12,502 nt of DNA, from assembly GCA_900543455.1 (NCBI GenBank), contig UQRR01000066.1:1-12502 (forward strand). The letters run 5' to 3'. The position numbers and the translations under genes are program-made. The notes under the pieces are model-generated. The model made no database searches. It had not been told where the DNA came from and worked only from the letters and a program-made list of their open reading frames with translations. This document shows positions 1 through 6,804 of this stretch, in pieces; within the stretch, counting starts at the first letter, position 1, and each line of letters starts with the position of its first letter. This DNA is from an uncultured Dialister sp. (GTDB taxonomy: Bacteria > Bacillota > Negativicutes > Veillonellales > Dialisteraceae).

Positions 1-14
1 CTGATTCCCGCAAT

Positions 15-50
15 GCAGTAAAGATCCCTCGGCTGCGCTCGGGATGACGA
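15..50 (-). repeat. Dispersed GTCATTCCGAGCG-type intergenic repeat, copy 1
   Basis: Read on the minus strand, this stretch gives GTCATCCCGAGCGCAGCCGA followed by GGGATCTTTACTGC. Near the other end of the window (12091-12124) the plus strand carries GTCATTCCGAGCGAAGCCGA followed by GGAATCTTTGTTGC, an almost identical word. The two copies are inverted relative to each other. Similar words are common between genes in many bacterial genomes, as I recall. No gene overlaps it and its function is unknown. Confidence 0.6.
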
Positions 51-61
51 TGCCGGAGAAT

Positions 62-159
62 CCCAGTCACTCCTAATTCCCAATCCCTAATCCCTAGCTA
101 CTAATCCCTAGTCCCTAGTCACCAGTCCCTAGTCCCTAGTCCCTAGTCCCTAGTCACTC
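62..159. repeat. Heptamer tandem array (TCCCTAG type)
   Basis: This stretch is built from 7-base words, mainly TCCCTAG and its variants TCACTAG, TCACCAG and TCCCTAA. Between 110 and 155 the period of 7 is nearly unbroken. The array lies just past the stop codon of priA and contains no gene. Degenerate arrays with the same period but different words occur in most other gaps of this window. The first 171 bases hold nothing else apart from the short repeat at 15-50. Confidence 0.85.
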
Positions 160-171
160 AAGGTTCCTCAT

Positions 172-2538
172 TCACATCGGATCTACATCGATAATTATAT
201 CATTTTCTTCAAAAATCGGAGACTGTCTCATGGCAGATTTCAGAGAAGAAAGTGTCGGTCCTTTGATGAGGATGGAAATGTAGTACATATTCCGCACCTT
301 CTTGATCGGCTCATCGAAGGGCGGTGTGAAGGTAGTGGGGACGGCGAGTTGGGCATTCACCTGCATAAGCCAGTGATAGATGCGGTTTGCTTTTTCTGCC
401 GCTGTCTTTTCCTCTTTGTGAAAGCAGGTGATCTTCATCATGCGGGAAAAGGGCGGGTAATGCAGCAGGCGTCGATACTCGATTTCCTGCCGGTAGAATC
501 CTTCATAGTCCTGCCTGGCCGCCGCCTGAATGACATAGTGATCCGGATTGTACGTCTGGAGCAGGACTTCCCCCTGCTCGCGGCCGCGCCCCGCACGGCC
601 CGCGCACTGGGTGATGAGATTGAAGGTCTGCTCGGAAGCGAGGTAGCTCGGCATATTGAGCGGCCCATCCGCCGAGAGGATACCGACAGTCTGCACGCCG
701 GGGATATCATGCCCCTTGGCCACCATCTGCGTGCCAAAAAGAATATCGAAATCTCCGCGGCGGAATTTTTCCAGAATGGTGCGCGCGCTGTTCTTCTTCT
801 GCGTACTGTCTACATCGAAACGCTGGATGCGTGCTTCCGGAAGTGCCTCGTGCAAATCCTCTTCGATGTGCTGCGTACCGCGTCCGAGGTAGAGGATTTT
901 CCGGCTGCGGCACTTCGGACACTCATGAGGGAGCGGATGCACCGTCTCGCAGTAGTGACATTTCAGCTGCTGCGTATCTTTGTGATAGACCAGCGAAACA
1001 TCGCAGTTCGGACATTTGAAGACATAGCCGCAGTCCGCGCACATGAGCGTCGTCGAGAAGCCGCGGCGGTTCAGGAGCAGAATGGATTTCTGCTTCCGCG
1101 TAAGCGTTTGCTTGAGCATTTCCACCATCGGATGCGACAGCGCCTCTCCGGTGGGATCGCCCTTGAGGTCATAGATGCGAATGGCGGGAAGCTTCGTCTG
1201 AAAGACGCGGTGCTTCATTTCCAGAAGCTCGATCTTCCCCGTCTTCGCCGCATAGTACGTCGCGATCGAAGGCGTCGCCGCGCCAAGGACGATCGGGCAG
1301 TGATAGATCTCCCCCATCATCTTGGCCGCATCGCGTCCATTGTAGCGGGGCGTCTCCCCCTGCTTGTACGAGGAATCATACTCTTCATCGACGACAATGA
1401 GTTTCAGATGACGGAAGGGCATGAAAATCGCAGAACGCGAGCCGATGATGATCGTACTCTCGCCATTGGCGATGCGCTGGCGGTTGTTATAGCGCTCGCC
1501 CTTGCTGAGGCCGCTGTGAATGAAAACGACCTTATCCCCTAAGAGCGAGGCGAAGTAGGAGGTCATCTGGCTCGTCAGGGCGATTTCCGGCACCAAGATG
1601 AGCGCAGATCCGCCCCGCTCCAGCGCGCGGGCAGCAGCGCGGAGGTAGACCTCTGTCTTCCCGCTCCCTGTCACCCCCTTCAGGAGGATGCCCTTGAAGG
1701 ATTCCTCATCGATGGCTTTGGAAATCGCGGAAACCGCCTGCTGCTGCTCTTCTGTCAGCGCACGGTCTTTGCGCCCGCCCTCTTCGTCAATCAGAGAAAA
1801 CGTTTTCTTTCTTTTATAAAAGAGCTTTCCATAGCCGGAAAGGCAGAAAGCCTTCACGACGCTCGAAGAAAAGCCCTTCTCCGCCGCCTCTTTGCAGGAC
1901 ATCGGCCCTTTTTCCGTGAGTGCCTGCCAGAGGAGCGCCTGCTTCGGACTGCGCCGCTTATGTGTCTCATCGGGCTCCTCGATCGGCGCGATCCATTTCT
2001 CCAGCGGCTCCTTATGGACAGCGGAAAGCCGTTCATGGCGGATGAGGTAGCCCGCTTTGACGGATTTCTGGAAATCATCGGCCAGAAGCTCCTTCGCGTC
2101 TTTTTCCGATAAGCTCTCCACCGAAGTGTCGATGAGCCCGCGCAGCTCCGCCTCCATCGGTACATGCGCCCAGTCGATCGTATACTCCGCCTCTGTCAGG
2201 ATGCCTTTCTTGTCGATGAAGAAGAGACGCAGCGCCTCGATCAGCATACACATATAATAGGAAGATATCTTTCTCGCGAGCGCGAGCATTTCCTCCGTGA
2301 ACCACGGGAACGGATCGACCAGCGAGCGAATGGGGAGCAGCCGATAGGAAATCTTCTCTTCCTCCACACGGCGCACCGACAGGATGATCCCCTCCTCCAT
2401 GCGCCGCGCAAAAGGAACGACGCAGCGGTAGCCCACATCCGCTTCCCCCAGAAGCGCATCCGGGATCCGGTAAGAAAAGGTACGGTTCAAGTGCTTCGAC
2501 GGCCGATTGATCAGCACCTCGGCGATGGAAATCAACAT
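172..2538 (-). CDS. priA: Primosomal protein N' (replication restart helicase PriA)
   Basis: PriA is a 3'-5' DNA helicase of superfamily 2. It recognises abandoned replication forks and rebuilds the primosome so that DnaB can be reloaded. The 788-residue product shows the expected order: an N-terminal fork-DNA binding domain (about 1-100), a winged-helix region, then the helicase core. Walker A GVTGSGKT is at 288-295 and the Walker B position reads DEEY at 384-387. Eight zinc-binding cysteines lie at about 500, 503, 509, 512, 527, 530, 540 and 543. GTQMVAKGHD and QCAGRAGRG are the late helicase motifs. The usual fourth residue of the DEEH box is His; here it is Tyr. The ATG at 2538 was chosen because AAGGAGGG (2543-2550) lies four bases before it and the protein then begins like other PriA proteins. 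An upstream start at 2574 would lie inside a terminator hairpin. The family is certain and the start very likely. Confidence 0.97.
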   Translation of the reverse strand: MLISIAEVLINRPSKHLNRTFSYRIPDALLGEADVGYRCVVPFARRMEEGIILSVRRVEEEKISYRLLPIRSLVDPFPWFTEEMLALARKISSYYMCMLIEALRLFFIDKKGILTEAEYTIDWAHVPMEAELRGLIDTSVESLSEKDAKELLADDFQKSVKAGYLIRHERLSAVHKEPLEKWIAPIEEPDETHKRRSPKQALLWQALTEKGPMSCKEAAEKGFSSSVVKAFCLSGYGKLFYKRKKTFSLIDEEGGRKDRALTEEQQQAVSAISKAIDEESFKGILLKGVTGSGKTEVYLRAAARALERGGSALILVPEIALTSQMTSYFASLLGDKVVFIHSGLSKGERYNNRQRIANGESTIIIGSRSAIFMPFRHLKLIVVDEEYDSSYKQGETPRYNGRDAAKMMGEIYHCPIVLGAATPSIATYYAAKTGKIELLEMKHRVFQTKLPAIRIYDLKGDPTGEALSHPMVEMLKQTLTRKQKSILLLNRRGFSTTLMCADCGYVFKCPNCDVSLVYHKDTQQLKCHYCETVHPLPHECPKCRSRKILYLGRGTQHIEEDLHEALPEARIQRFDVDSTQKKNSARTILEKFRRGDFDILFGTQMVAKGHDIPGVQTVGILSADGPLNMPSYLASEQTFNLITQCAGRAGRGREQGEVLLQTYNPDHYVIQAAARQDYEGFYRQEIEYRRLLHYPPFSRMMKITCFHKEEKTAAEKANRIYHWLMQVNAQLAVPTTFTPPFDEPIKKVRNMYYISILIKGPTLSSLKSAMRQSPIFEENDIIIDVDPM

Positions 2539-2542
2539 GACG

Positions 2543-2550
2543 CCCTCCTT
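2543..2550 (-). promoter_or_regulatory. Ribosome binding site of priA
   Basis: The minus strand reads AAGGAGGG four bases before the ATG at 2538. It decides the start against the longer reading frame that begins at 2574. Confidence 0.8.
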
Positions 2551-2557
2551 TCGACGC

Positions 2558-2591
2558 AAAAAAAGAGAAGACACGAGAATATGTCTTCTCT
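2558..2591 (-). terminator. Intrinsic terminator directly upstream of priA
   Basis: A perfect 10-bp inverted repeat, AGAGAAGACA / TGTCTTCTCT (2564-2573 with 2582-2591), has an 8-base loop. On the minus strand it is followed by seven T residues (2558-2564). It lies about 260 bases past the metK stop and only eight bases before the priA ribosome binding site. It is therefore the best candidate for the end of the metK transcript. The plus strand has only a short TATTTT after the hairpin, so any activity in that direction should be weak. Confidence 0.75.
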
Positions 2592-2600
2592 ATTTTAGCA
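2592..2600 (-). promoter_or_regulatory. Possible extended -10 promoter of priA
   Basis: The minus strand reads TGCTAAAAT, an extended -10 element with five of six matches to TATAAT. It abuts the 5' arm of the terminator at 2558-2591. Transcription would begin near 2585, inside that arm, so the new transcript would lack most of the arm. No clear -35 box is visible. This is inferred from sequence only. Confidence 0.4.
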
Positions 2601-2650
2601 TATGAAGGAAAGGGGTTTGGGGTTCAGGGGTAGCCCACGGGGCGTGCGGC

Positions 2651-2750
2651 CCTTTGATTGCATGTGAAAGCTCTACTCGCCAGTTAGGAGTGAGGAGTGA
2701 GGAGTGGTGGTGCGGCGCATAATACCATGGAAGCGCCGCGGAGGTTTGAA
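2651..2750 (+). repeat. Dispersed hairpin element, copy A (plus orientation)
   Basis: The element begins CCTTTGATTGCATGTGAAAG. It has a CTACTCGCC segment, a heptamer tract (AGGAGTG repeats, 2687-2707), and then a 7-bp hairpin GCGGCGC (2712-2718) with GCGCCGC (2733-2739), ending GGAGGTTT. The same order of blocks recurs at 4152-4210, 4660-4725, 6634-6720, 6805-6895 and 11111-11220. It lies between metK and priA and has no coding content. Confidence 0.8.
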
Positions 2751-2774
2751 ACTAGCGGTTTTCTCGTATCGAAA

Positions 2775-2828
2775 ACCTAATCCCTAGCCACTAATCCCTA
2801 GCTACCAGTCACCAGTCACTACTCACTC
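2775..2828. repeat. Heptamer tandem array (TCCCTAG/TCACTAC type)
   Basis: CTAATCCCTAGCCACTAATC and what follows repeat a seven-base word with TAG or CAG in phase. The words are close to those at 62-159. The array ends about 25 bases past the metK stop codon. Confidence 0.75.
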
Positions 2829-2852
2829 GCAGCACCTATAAACCCGTTATTC

Positions 2853-4034
2853 TCAGATTCCCGCTTCTTTCTTCAATGCTTCTGCTTTATCGGTATGTTC
2901 CCACGGGAGGTCCACATCGGTGCGGCCGAAGTGACCATAGGCTGCGGTCTGCTTGTAAATCGGGCGGCGGAGGTCGAGCATGTCGATGATGCCGGCCGGA
3001 CGCAGTTCGAAGTGTTTGCGGATGAGTTGGACGATGGCTTCATCGGAGATCTTGCCGGTGCCGAAGGTATCGACGAAGATGGAGACCGGACGTGCGACGC
3101 CGATGGCGTAGGCGAGCTGGATCTCGCAGCGGTCAGCGATGCCGGCAGCGACGATGTTCTTGGCTACATAGCGAGCTGCATACGCCGCAGAGCGGTCGAC
3201 TTTCGTCGGATCTTTGCCGGAGAATGCGCCGCCGCCATGACGAGCCATACCGCCATAGGTATCGACGATGATCTTACGTCCGGTGAGGCCGGCATCCCCC
3301 TGCGGGCCGCCGATGACGAAACGGCCGGTCGGGTTGATGAAGTACTTCGTATCCTGCAGGAATTTGGCCGGGATGGTCGGTTCGATGACATGTTTCACCA
3401 TATCATCATGGATTTCCGCCTGGGTGACATCCGGGTCGTGCTGGGTGGAAATGACGATGGTATCCACGCGGACCGGCTTGCCGTCTTCGTATTCGACAGT
3501 GACCTGTGTCTTGCCATCCGGACGGAGGTAGGACAGCTCACCGGATTTTCTGACTTCTGCCAGACGGCGCGCCAGACGGTGTGCCAGCGCGATCGGCATC
3601 GGCAGATATTCCGGCGTTTCATTCGATGCATAGCCGAACATCATCCCCTGATCGCCGGCGCCGATATCATACGGGTCAGCTTCATTGGATTTGGCTTCCA
3701 GAGACTTGTCGACGCCCATAGCGATATCCGGAGACTGCTCATCGAGTGCGATATTGATACCGACGCTGTCCGCATCGAAGCCATAGGCAGATGTGGTGTA
3801 GCCGATGTCACGGATGGTATCGCGAATGACTTTCGGGAAAGCGATGTGCGCCGTAGTGGTGATTTCACCGAAGACATGCACCTGCCCCGTGGTGACAGTC
3901 GTCTCACAAGCGACACGGCCATTCGGGTCTTCTGCAAAGATCGCATCAAGAATGGCATCTGAGATCTGGTCACAGATCTTATCAGGATGCCCTTCGGTAA
4001 CAGATTCAGAAGTGAATAAAACTTTTCTGGACAT
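2853..4034 (-). CDS. metK: S-adenosylmethionine synthetase (methionine adenosyltransferase)
   Basis: The enzyme joins methionine and ATP to give S-adenosylmethionine, the cell's main methyl donor, releasing phosphate and diphosphate. The 393-residue product is full length for bacterial MetK. It begins with the typical FTSESVTEGHPDK ATP-binding segment near residue 10. The middle holds GAGDQGMMFGYA and the phosphate-binding GGAFSGKDPTKVDRSAAYAA segment. All are family signatures. The ATG at 4034 was chosen because GAGGAGG (4041-4047) lies six bases upstream; an in-frame codon at 4049 has no ribosome binding site. The gene stands alone behind a SAM-I riboswitch, so high SAM should shut off its own synthesis. 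Nothing in the protein looks damaged. Confidence 0.98.
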   Translation of the reverse strand: MSRKVLFTSESVTEGHPDKICDQISDAILDAIFAEDPNGRVACETTVTTGQVHVFGEITTTAHIAFPKVIRDTIRDIGYTTSAYGFDADSVGINIALDEQSPDIAMGVDKSLEAKSNEADPYDIGAGDQGMMFGYASNETPEYLPMPIALAHRLARRLAEVRKSGELSYLRPDGKTQVTVEYEDGKPVRVDTIVISTQHDPDVTQAEIHDDMVKHVIEPTIPAKFLQDTKYFINPTGRFVIGGPQGDAGLTGRKIIVDTYGGMARHGGGAFSGKDPTKVDRSAAYAARYVAKNIVAAGIADRCEIQLAYAIGVARPVSIFVDTFGTGKISDEAIVQLIRKHFELRPAGIIDMLDLRRPIYKQTAAYGHFGRTDVDLPWEHTDKAEALKKEAGI

Positions 4035-4151
4035 AGTGTTCCTCCTCAAAGAACAATGGGGTTATAGGATACATAAGGTAAAACTAATAGTCGGTGGACA
4101 GGGATCAAGGATTGGGAGTGACTTGTGACTTGTGGCTAAAATGTCAACTAG

Positions 4152-4210
4152 TGAAATCGCTCCATTTATACTTGCGGCGCTTCTATAAATTTATGCGCCG
4201 CACTTTCCCC
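4152..4210 (-). repeat. Dispersed hairpin element, copy B, inside the metK leader
   Basis: The hairpin arms are GCGGCGC (4174-4180) and GCGCCGC (4195-4201) around an AT-rich loop. On the minus strand the element continues AAGTATAAATGGAGCGATTT, matching the AAGTATATATGGGGCGATGC flank of copy E. The tail with the heptamer tract is missing. In its place is a GGTTCAGG-type repeat stretch (4210-4238). The copy lies between the riboswitch terminator and metK and would therefore be transcribed with metK. Confidence 0.75.
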
Positions 4211-4237
4211 CGAACCCATCAACCTGAACCTTGAACC

Positions 4238-4275
4238 CCTTGACGCATTCGTTTCCATCAATGAATGTGTCAAGG
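4238..4275. repeat. Imperfect inverted repeat in the metK leader
   Basis: CCTTGACGCATTC (4238-4250) faces GAATGTGTCAAGG (4263-4275) across a 12-base loop. Twelve of thirteen positions pair, and the odd one is a G-U pair on the plus strand. It lies between the SAM riboswitch terminator and hairpin element B. No T-run follows it on either strand, so it is not a typical terminator. Its role is unknown. Confidence 0.5.
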
Positions 4276-4288
4276 TCGGATTAAAACT

Positions 4289-4313
4289 AAAAAAGCTCTC
4301 CGCGCAGGGAGAG
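4289..4313 (-). terminator. Riboswitch-controlled terminator of metK
   Basis: On the minus strand CTCTCC pairs with GGAGAG across a six-base loop and is followed by C and six T residues. It begins about nine bases past the 3' end of the SAM-I aptamer. The GAGAG at the end of aptamer helix P1 can pair instead with the CTCTC of the terminator arm. That gives the alternative antiterminator fold expected for an S-box switch. Confidence 0.85.
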
Positions 4314-4321
4314 TCCAGTCT

Positions 4322-4417
4322 CTCATCTGCCAGCTTGCGCTGTTGGAATTAGCACCGGTTCCGTCGGAATGGTTGCTGCAGCTTCCTTGGGCCAATCCCT
4401 CTGCTGCTCTGGATGAG
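4322..4417 (-). ncRNA. SAM-I (S-box) riboswitch upstream of metK
   Basis: Read on the minus strand, the stretch contains the S-box landmarks in the correct order. P1 is CTCATC...GATGAG. Then come CCAGAG, GAGGGATTGGCCC, GGAAGCTGCAGCAACC, a variable hairpin, GGTGCTAATTCC, a last hairpin AGC...GCT, and the 3' strand of P1. S-box switches bind S-adenosylmethionine and stabilise a terminator, here at 4289-4313. The gene downstream is metK, a usual target. The identification rests on matching the family consensus by eye; no covariance model was run. The distance to metK (about 290 bases from the aptamer's 3' end) is longer than usual. Confidence 0.93.
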
Positions 4418-4437
4418 TGATATTAAAATCGAAAATT

Positions 4438-4467
4438 ATTGTAACACAGATACGCCAAGTAGCGCAA
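4438..4467 (-). promoter_or_regulatory. Promoter of the metK riboswitch leader
   Basis: TACAAT (4438-4443, minus strand) is a good -10 box. TTGCGC (4462-4467) is a moderate -35 box 18 bases upstream. Transcription would begin near 4431, just before the aptamer, as expected. Confidence 0.6.
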
Positions 4468-4490
4468 TAGAAAAATTCAAGTCCAGTTGC

Positions 4491-4568
4491 TGGTGACTAG
4501 TGACTGGGGACTAGTGACTGGGGACTGGTGGCTAAGAATTAGTAGCCAGGGACCAGGAATTGGCAGCA
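4491..4568. repeat. Heptamer tandem array (TGACTAG/GGGACTAG type)
   Basis: TGGTGACTAGTGACTGGGGA and the following bases are made of seven-base words such as GACTAGT and GACTGGG, with later drift to AGTAGCC. The words are the reverse complement of the CTAGTCC words at 62-159. The array lies upstream of the metK promoter and downstream of the first antiporter gene. It is followed at 4569-4585 by AGCGCTGATTAGAATC, which resembles half of the palindrome at 9100-9148. Confidence 0.75.
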
Positions 4569-4659
4569 AGCGCTGATTAGAATCGCGCAGCACACTGTCT
4601 GTTCTGCAAGGAAGATCTCTTCCCAACGCTTTCAATGACGACGACGCGAAGCGCTATCA

Positions 4660-4725
4660 AAACTCCGCGGCGCTTCCTCATTTTATGCGCCGCACCTTCA
4701 CTCCTAACTCCTCACTTGATTCGGA
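4660..4725 (-). repeat. Dispersed hairpin element, copy C
   Basis: The arms GCGGCGC (4667-4673) and GCGCCGC (4687-4693) are preceded by AACTCC and followed by a heptamer tract, CACTCCTAACTCCTCACTTG. On the minus strand the hairpin is followed by GGAGTTTTG, a weak T-run. It lies about 40-100 bases past the stop codon of the first antiporter gene. A weak terminator role is possible but unproven. Confidence 0.75.
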
Positions 4726-4762
4726 AGTTGATTTAAATGCCAGTTATTTAGAAAACGCAATA

Positions 4763-6301
4763 CTAGATATAGAACACTAAAGTATCAATAATAAATACCG
4801 GGCAAAGAATCACGATCGCCCAGCCGATGTAAGCGAAGAAGCCTGGCATTTTGATACCGGACTCTTCGGCAATGGCTTTGATCATGAAGTTCGGTGCATT
4901 TCCGATATATGTCATGGCTCCCATGAAGACAGCGCCTGCGGAAATGGCTTCGAGCATGAGCGGAGCGACCGTGCCGACGGTGGTCGCGATGCCTTCTGCC
5001 GCGCCAAGGCTGGCTACGGTCTGCAGGAAGACGAGGTAGGTCGGCGTATTATCCAGACAAGAGGACAGGAGTCCGCAGACCCAGAACATCTGCCATGGCT
5101 GGTCGATACCAAGCTCCGTGCCATGGACTTTGAGAAGCACGAGCGCCGGGATCATGGTGATGAAGATGCCAATGAAGAGGATCGCCACACCGATCATCGG
5201 TGCCATAGAGAAGGAATTCGCTTTGCGGATACGTTCTGGCGTGGTATGGAGAGAAAGGAAGGAAGCCAGAAGAATCAGCGCGATTTCTACGACCGTCGCA
5301 TACGGGAAGACGATGTCATCGAAAACAGTGATCCCTGCCCCATTCATGAAGAACGGCACATATTCCGGCAGGAAGCCATTCGCGATGACGCCTACGATGA
5401 TGATACCGATGTAAATGAAATTGCGTTTCCCATCGATATGAATGAGAGGAGTCCCCTCTTCTGCCTGGATTTCTTCCGGCTGACGACCTGCGGCCAGTTC
5501 TTTTTTGAAATAGTAGGTATCCATCAGGTAGAAAGCAGCGAAGAGAATCGCCATATTCACCAAAAGAATAGGAGTCAGCTGGAAAGTCCAGCCAAAGGGT
5601 ACGCCGCGCTGGAATCCCATGAAAAGCGGCGGATCGCCCAGAGGCGTGAGACAACCGCCCATATTCGCCACGAGGAGGATCAGGAAAACCATGATGTGCG
5701 ATGCATGTTTGCGCCATGCATTGATGCGGATCAAAGGACGGATGAGCAGCATCGCCGCTCCCGTCGTGCCGATCCAGGAGGCCAGCAGCGTCCCGACCAG
5801 AAGGATCAGCGCATTCATCTTCGGCGTCCCTTCGAGACGTCCGGTCACGACGATACCGCCTGCGGTAGCAAAAAGACCATAGAGAAGGATAATGAAAGGA
5901 ATGAAATCAAGCAGTACCGCTTCGAGGAAACGGTAGAGCCCTTCCTGCCAGCCATAGAAATAAGAGAACGGAACAAGGAAGGCGACACTCCAGAACAGAG
6001 CGACCCATTTTTCATTCTTCTTCCACCACAGCCCATTCACGAGCGGTACCAGCGCCACGGAAAGAAGCAGGGCAACAAATGGAATGACACTCCAGAGCGG
6101 CAGCGATAGATTCACCATCTGGTGAATGGCTTCCGAGGCAGGCAGCTGAGGAGCAGCTGCAGAAGAGGCCCCCGCAGCAGGCACGGCAGCATTGGCCACA
6201 GCCAGAAAACCAGGATCAAATGGCAGAGCCAGTAGACCAATCGCGATCATAAAAAGCAAAAGACCGACCGCAAACGGCATTGCGCTAAAGGATCTGTTCA
6301 T
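4763..6301 (-). CDS. NhaD/CitMHS-type sodium:proton antiporter (paralogue 1)
   Basis: This is a polytopic membrane protein of the ion-transporter superfamily that includes NhaD antiporters and citrate carriers. The likely role is exchange of Na+ for H+ across the cytoplasmic membrane. The substrate cannot be fixed from sequence. The 512-residue product has an N-terminal hydrophobic segment ending in VANA-AV, which may be a signal peptide or an anchor, then about 11-12 membrane spans. Conserved motifs are SWIGTTGAAM (about 175), NMGGCLTPLGDPPLF (about 213), LDNTPTYLVFLQ (about 416) and TYIGNAPNFM (about 464). The ATG at 6301 was chosen because GGAAGGTG (6308-6315) is six bases upstream; the in-frame GTG at 6310 lies within that site. 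The second antiporter at 7036-8484 is closely related and shares long identical stretches and the same ribosome binding site spacing. Tandem duplication or gain of a paralogue is likely. Confidence 0.88.
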   Translation of the reverse strand: MNRSFSAMPFAVGLLLFMIAIGLLALPFDPGFLAVANAAVPAAGASSAAAPQLPASEAIHQMVNLSLPLWSVIPFVALLLSVALVPLVNGLWWKKNEKWVALFWSVAFLVPFSYFYGWQEGLYRFLEAVLLDFIPFIILLYGLFATAGGIVVTGRLEGTPKMNALILLVGTLLASWIGTTGAAMLLIRPLIRINAWRKHASHIMVFLILLVANMGGCLTPLGDPPLFMGFQRGVPFGWTFQLTPILLVNMAILFAAFYLMDTYYFKKELAAGRQPEEIQAEEGTPLIHIDGKRNFIYIGIIIVGVIANGFLPEYVPFFMNGAGITVFDDIVFPYATVVEIALILLASFLSLHTTPERIRKANSFSMAPMIGVAILFIGIFITMIPALVLLKVHGTELGIDQPWQMFWVCGLLSSCLDNTPTYLVFLQTVASLGAAEGIATTVGTVAPLMLEAISAGAVFMGAMTYIGNAPNFMIKAIAEESGIKMPGFFAYIGWAIVILCPVFIIDTLVFYI

Positions 6302-6349
6302 AAGAATCACCTTCCGTTGAGACTATGAGAACGCAGAAATAAAAAATTA

Positions 6350-6375
6350 CGTCTCTCCTATGAATGTGAAAGACG
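6350..6375 (-). promoter_or_regulatory. Terminator-like hairpin in the leader of antiporter gene 1
   Basis: On the minus strand CGTCTTTC pairs with GAGAGACG (one G-U pair) across a 10-base loop. TAATTTTTTATTT follows. The predicted transcript starts at about its first base. This could be an attenuator or a 5'-end stabilising hairpin. No upstream reading frame or ligand-binding fold was recognised. Confidence 0.4.
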
Positions 6376-6381
6376 CTTTTA

Positions 6382-6410
6382 ATTATACCAATCATTGATG
6401 GATATGATTA
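6382..6410 (-). promoter_or_regulatory. Promoter of antiporter gene 1
   Basis: The minus strand has TGGTATAAT, an extended -10 element (TATAAT at 6382-6387). A weak -35 TAATCA (6405-6410) lies 17 bases upstream. Confidence 0.6.
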
Positions 6411-6425
6411 TTATTTATTCATATC
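6401..6425. promoter_or_regulatory. Possible operator overlapping the -35 of antiporter gene 1
   Basis: GATATGA (6401-6407) and TCATATC (6419-6425) form a perfect 7-bp inverted repeat with an 11-base spacer. One arm overlaps the -35 position, where a regulator could act. The region is AT-rich, so chance cannot be excluded. Confidence 0.35.
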
Positions 6426-6592
6426 AAATTTTAAGCGTTATCATAATATGAAGTTTATCATTTAGATAAGCGTATACTTATACCGTATGTCATTTTATAG
6501 CTTGCAAGTTATCATTCATCGATTATATATGACAGTCCTATAAATACATGGATAGTAAAATAAAAGTTTGAAAGCAGTAATCAGGGGCACAA

Positions 6593-6621
6593 AGTGACTA
6601 GTGACTAGTGACTGCTGACTT
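6593..6621. repeat. Short heptamer array (GTGACTA type)
   Basis: Three in-phase copies of AGTGACT and one variant (GCTGACT) lie directly before hairpin element D. The words match those at 4491-4520. Confidence 0.7.
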
Positions 6622-6633
6622 GAATACTACTTT

Positions 6634-6720
6634 CGGGCATCGCCCCATATATTCGCGGCGAAGCCGCCACCTTCATTCCTAATTCCTCACTCGAGCAAAG
6701 ATTTCATTCACAATCAAAGG
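6634..6720 (-). repeat. Dispersed hairpin element, copy D
   Basis: The plus strand reads CGGGCATCGCCCCATATATT, then a short GC hairpin (GCGGCGAAGCCGCC), a heptamer tract of ATTCCTA/ATTCCTC, and CTCGAGCAAAGATTTCATTC with ACAATCAAAGG. Every block matches copy E at 11111-11220, and the outer block matches copy A read in reverse. It is paired head to head with copy D' (6805-6895). A reading frame across it on the minus strand (6679-6903) is a by-product of the repeat. Confidence 0.8.
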
Positions 6721-6733
6721 AACACCACGCCGA

Positions 6734-6783
6734 ACAGGCGAACCCCGAGACTCGATGGATGTCGAGTCTCGGGGTTCGCCTGT
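6734..6783. repeat. Perfect 22-bp hairpin between two inverted repeat elements
   Basis: Bases 6734-6755 are the exact reverse complement of 6762-6783, with a six-base loop TGGATG. The arm reads CAGGCGAACCCCGAGACTCG plus one base at each end. No T-run follows on either strand, so it is not a standard terminator. It lies in the centre of the inverted pair of elements D and D'. Confidence 0.9.
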
Positions 6784-6804
6784 GAAGCATATCGCCTTGT
6801 ATTT

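Noticed and set aside
62..159. CRISPR-like array
   Set aside because: Units are 7 bases with no spacers of constant length; there are no cas genes.
349..1542. Plus-strand open frame of 397 codons opposite priA
   Set aside because: It lies wholly opposite an unmistakable PriA gene, has no ribosome binding site or recognisable domain, and is rich in Arg and Ala as expected from a shadow frame.
2895..3962. Plus-strand open frame of 355 codons opposite metK
   Set aside because: It is the antisense shadow of a highly conserved gene, with no protein family recognised.
4141..4146. TTGACA as the -35 of a second metK promoter
   Set aside because: No acceptable -10 box lies 16-18 bases downstream on the minus strand.
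5123..6109. Plus-strand open frame of 328 codons opposite antiporter gene 1, and a similar one at 7129-8226
   Set aside because: The two resemble each other only because the underlying antiporter genes are paralogues. Both are charged, low-complexity shadows without start signals.
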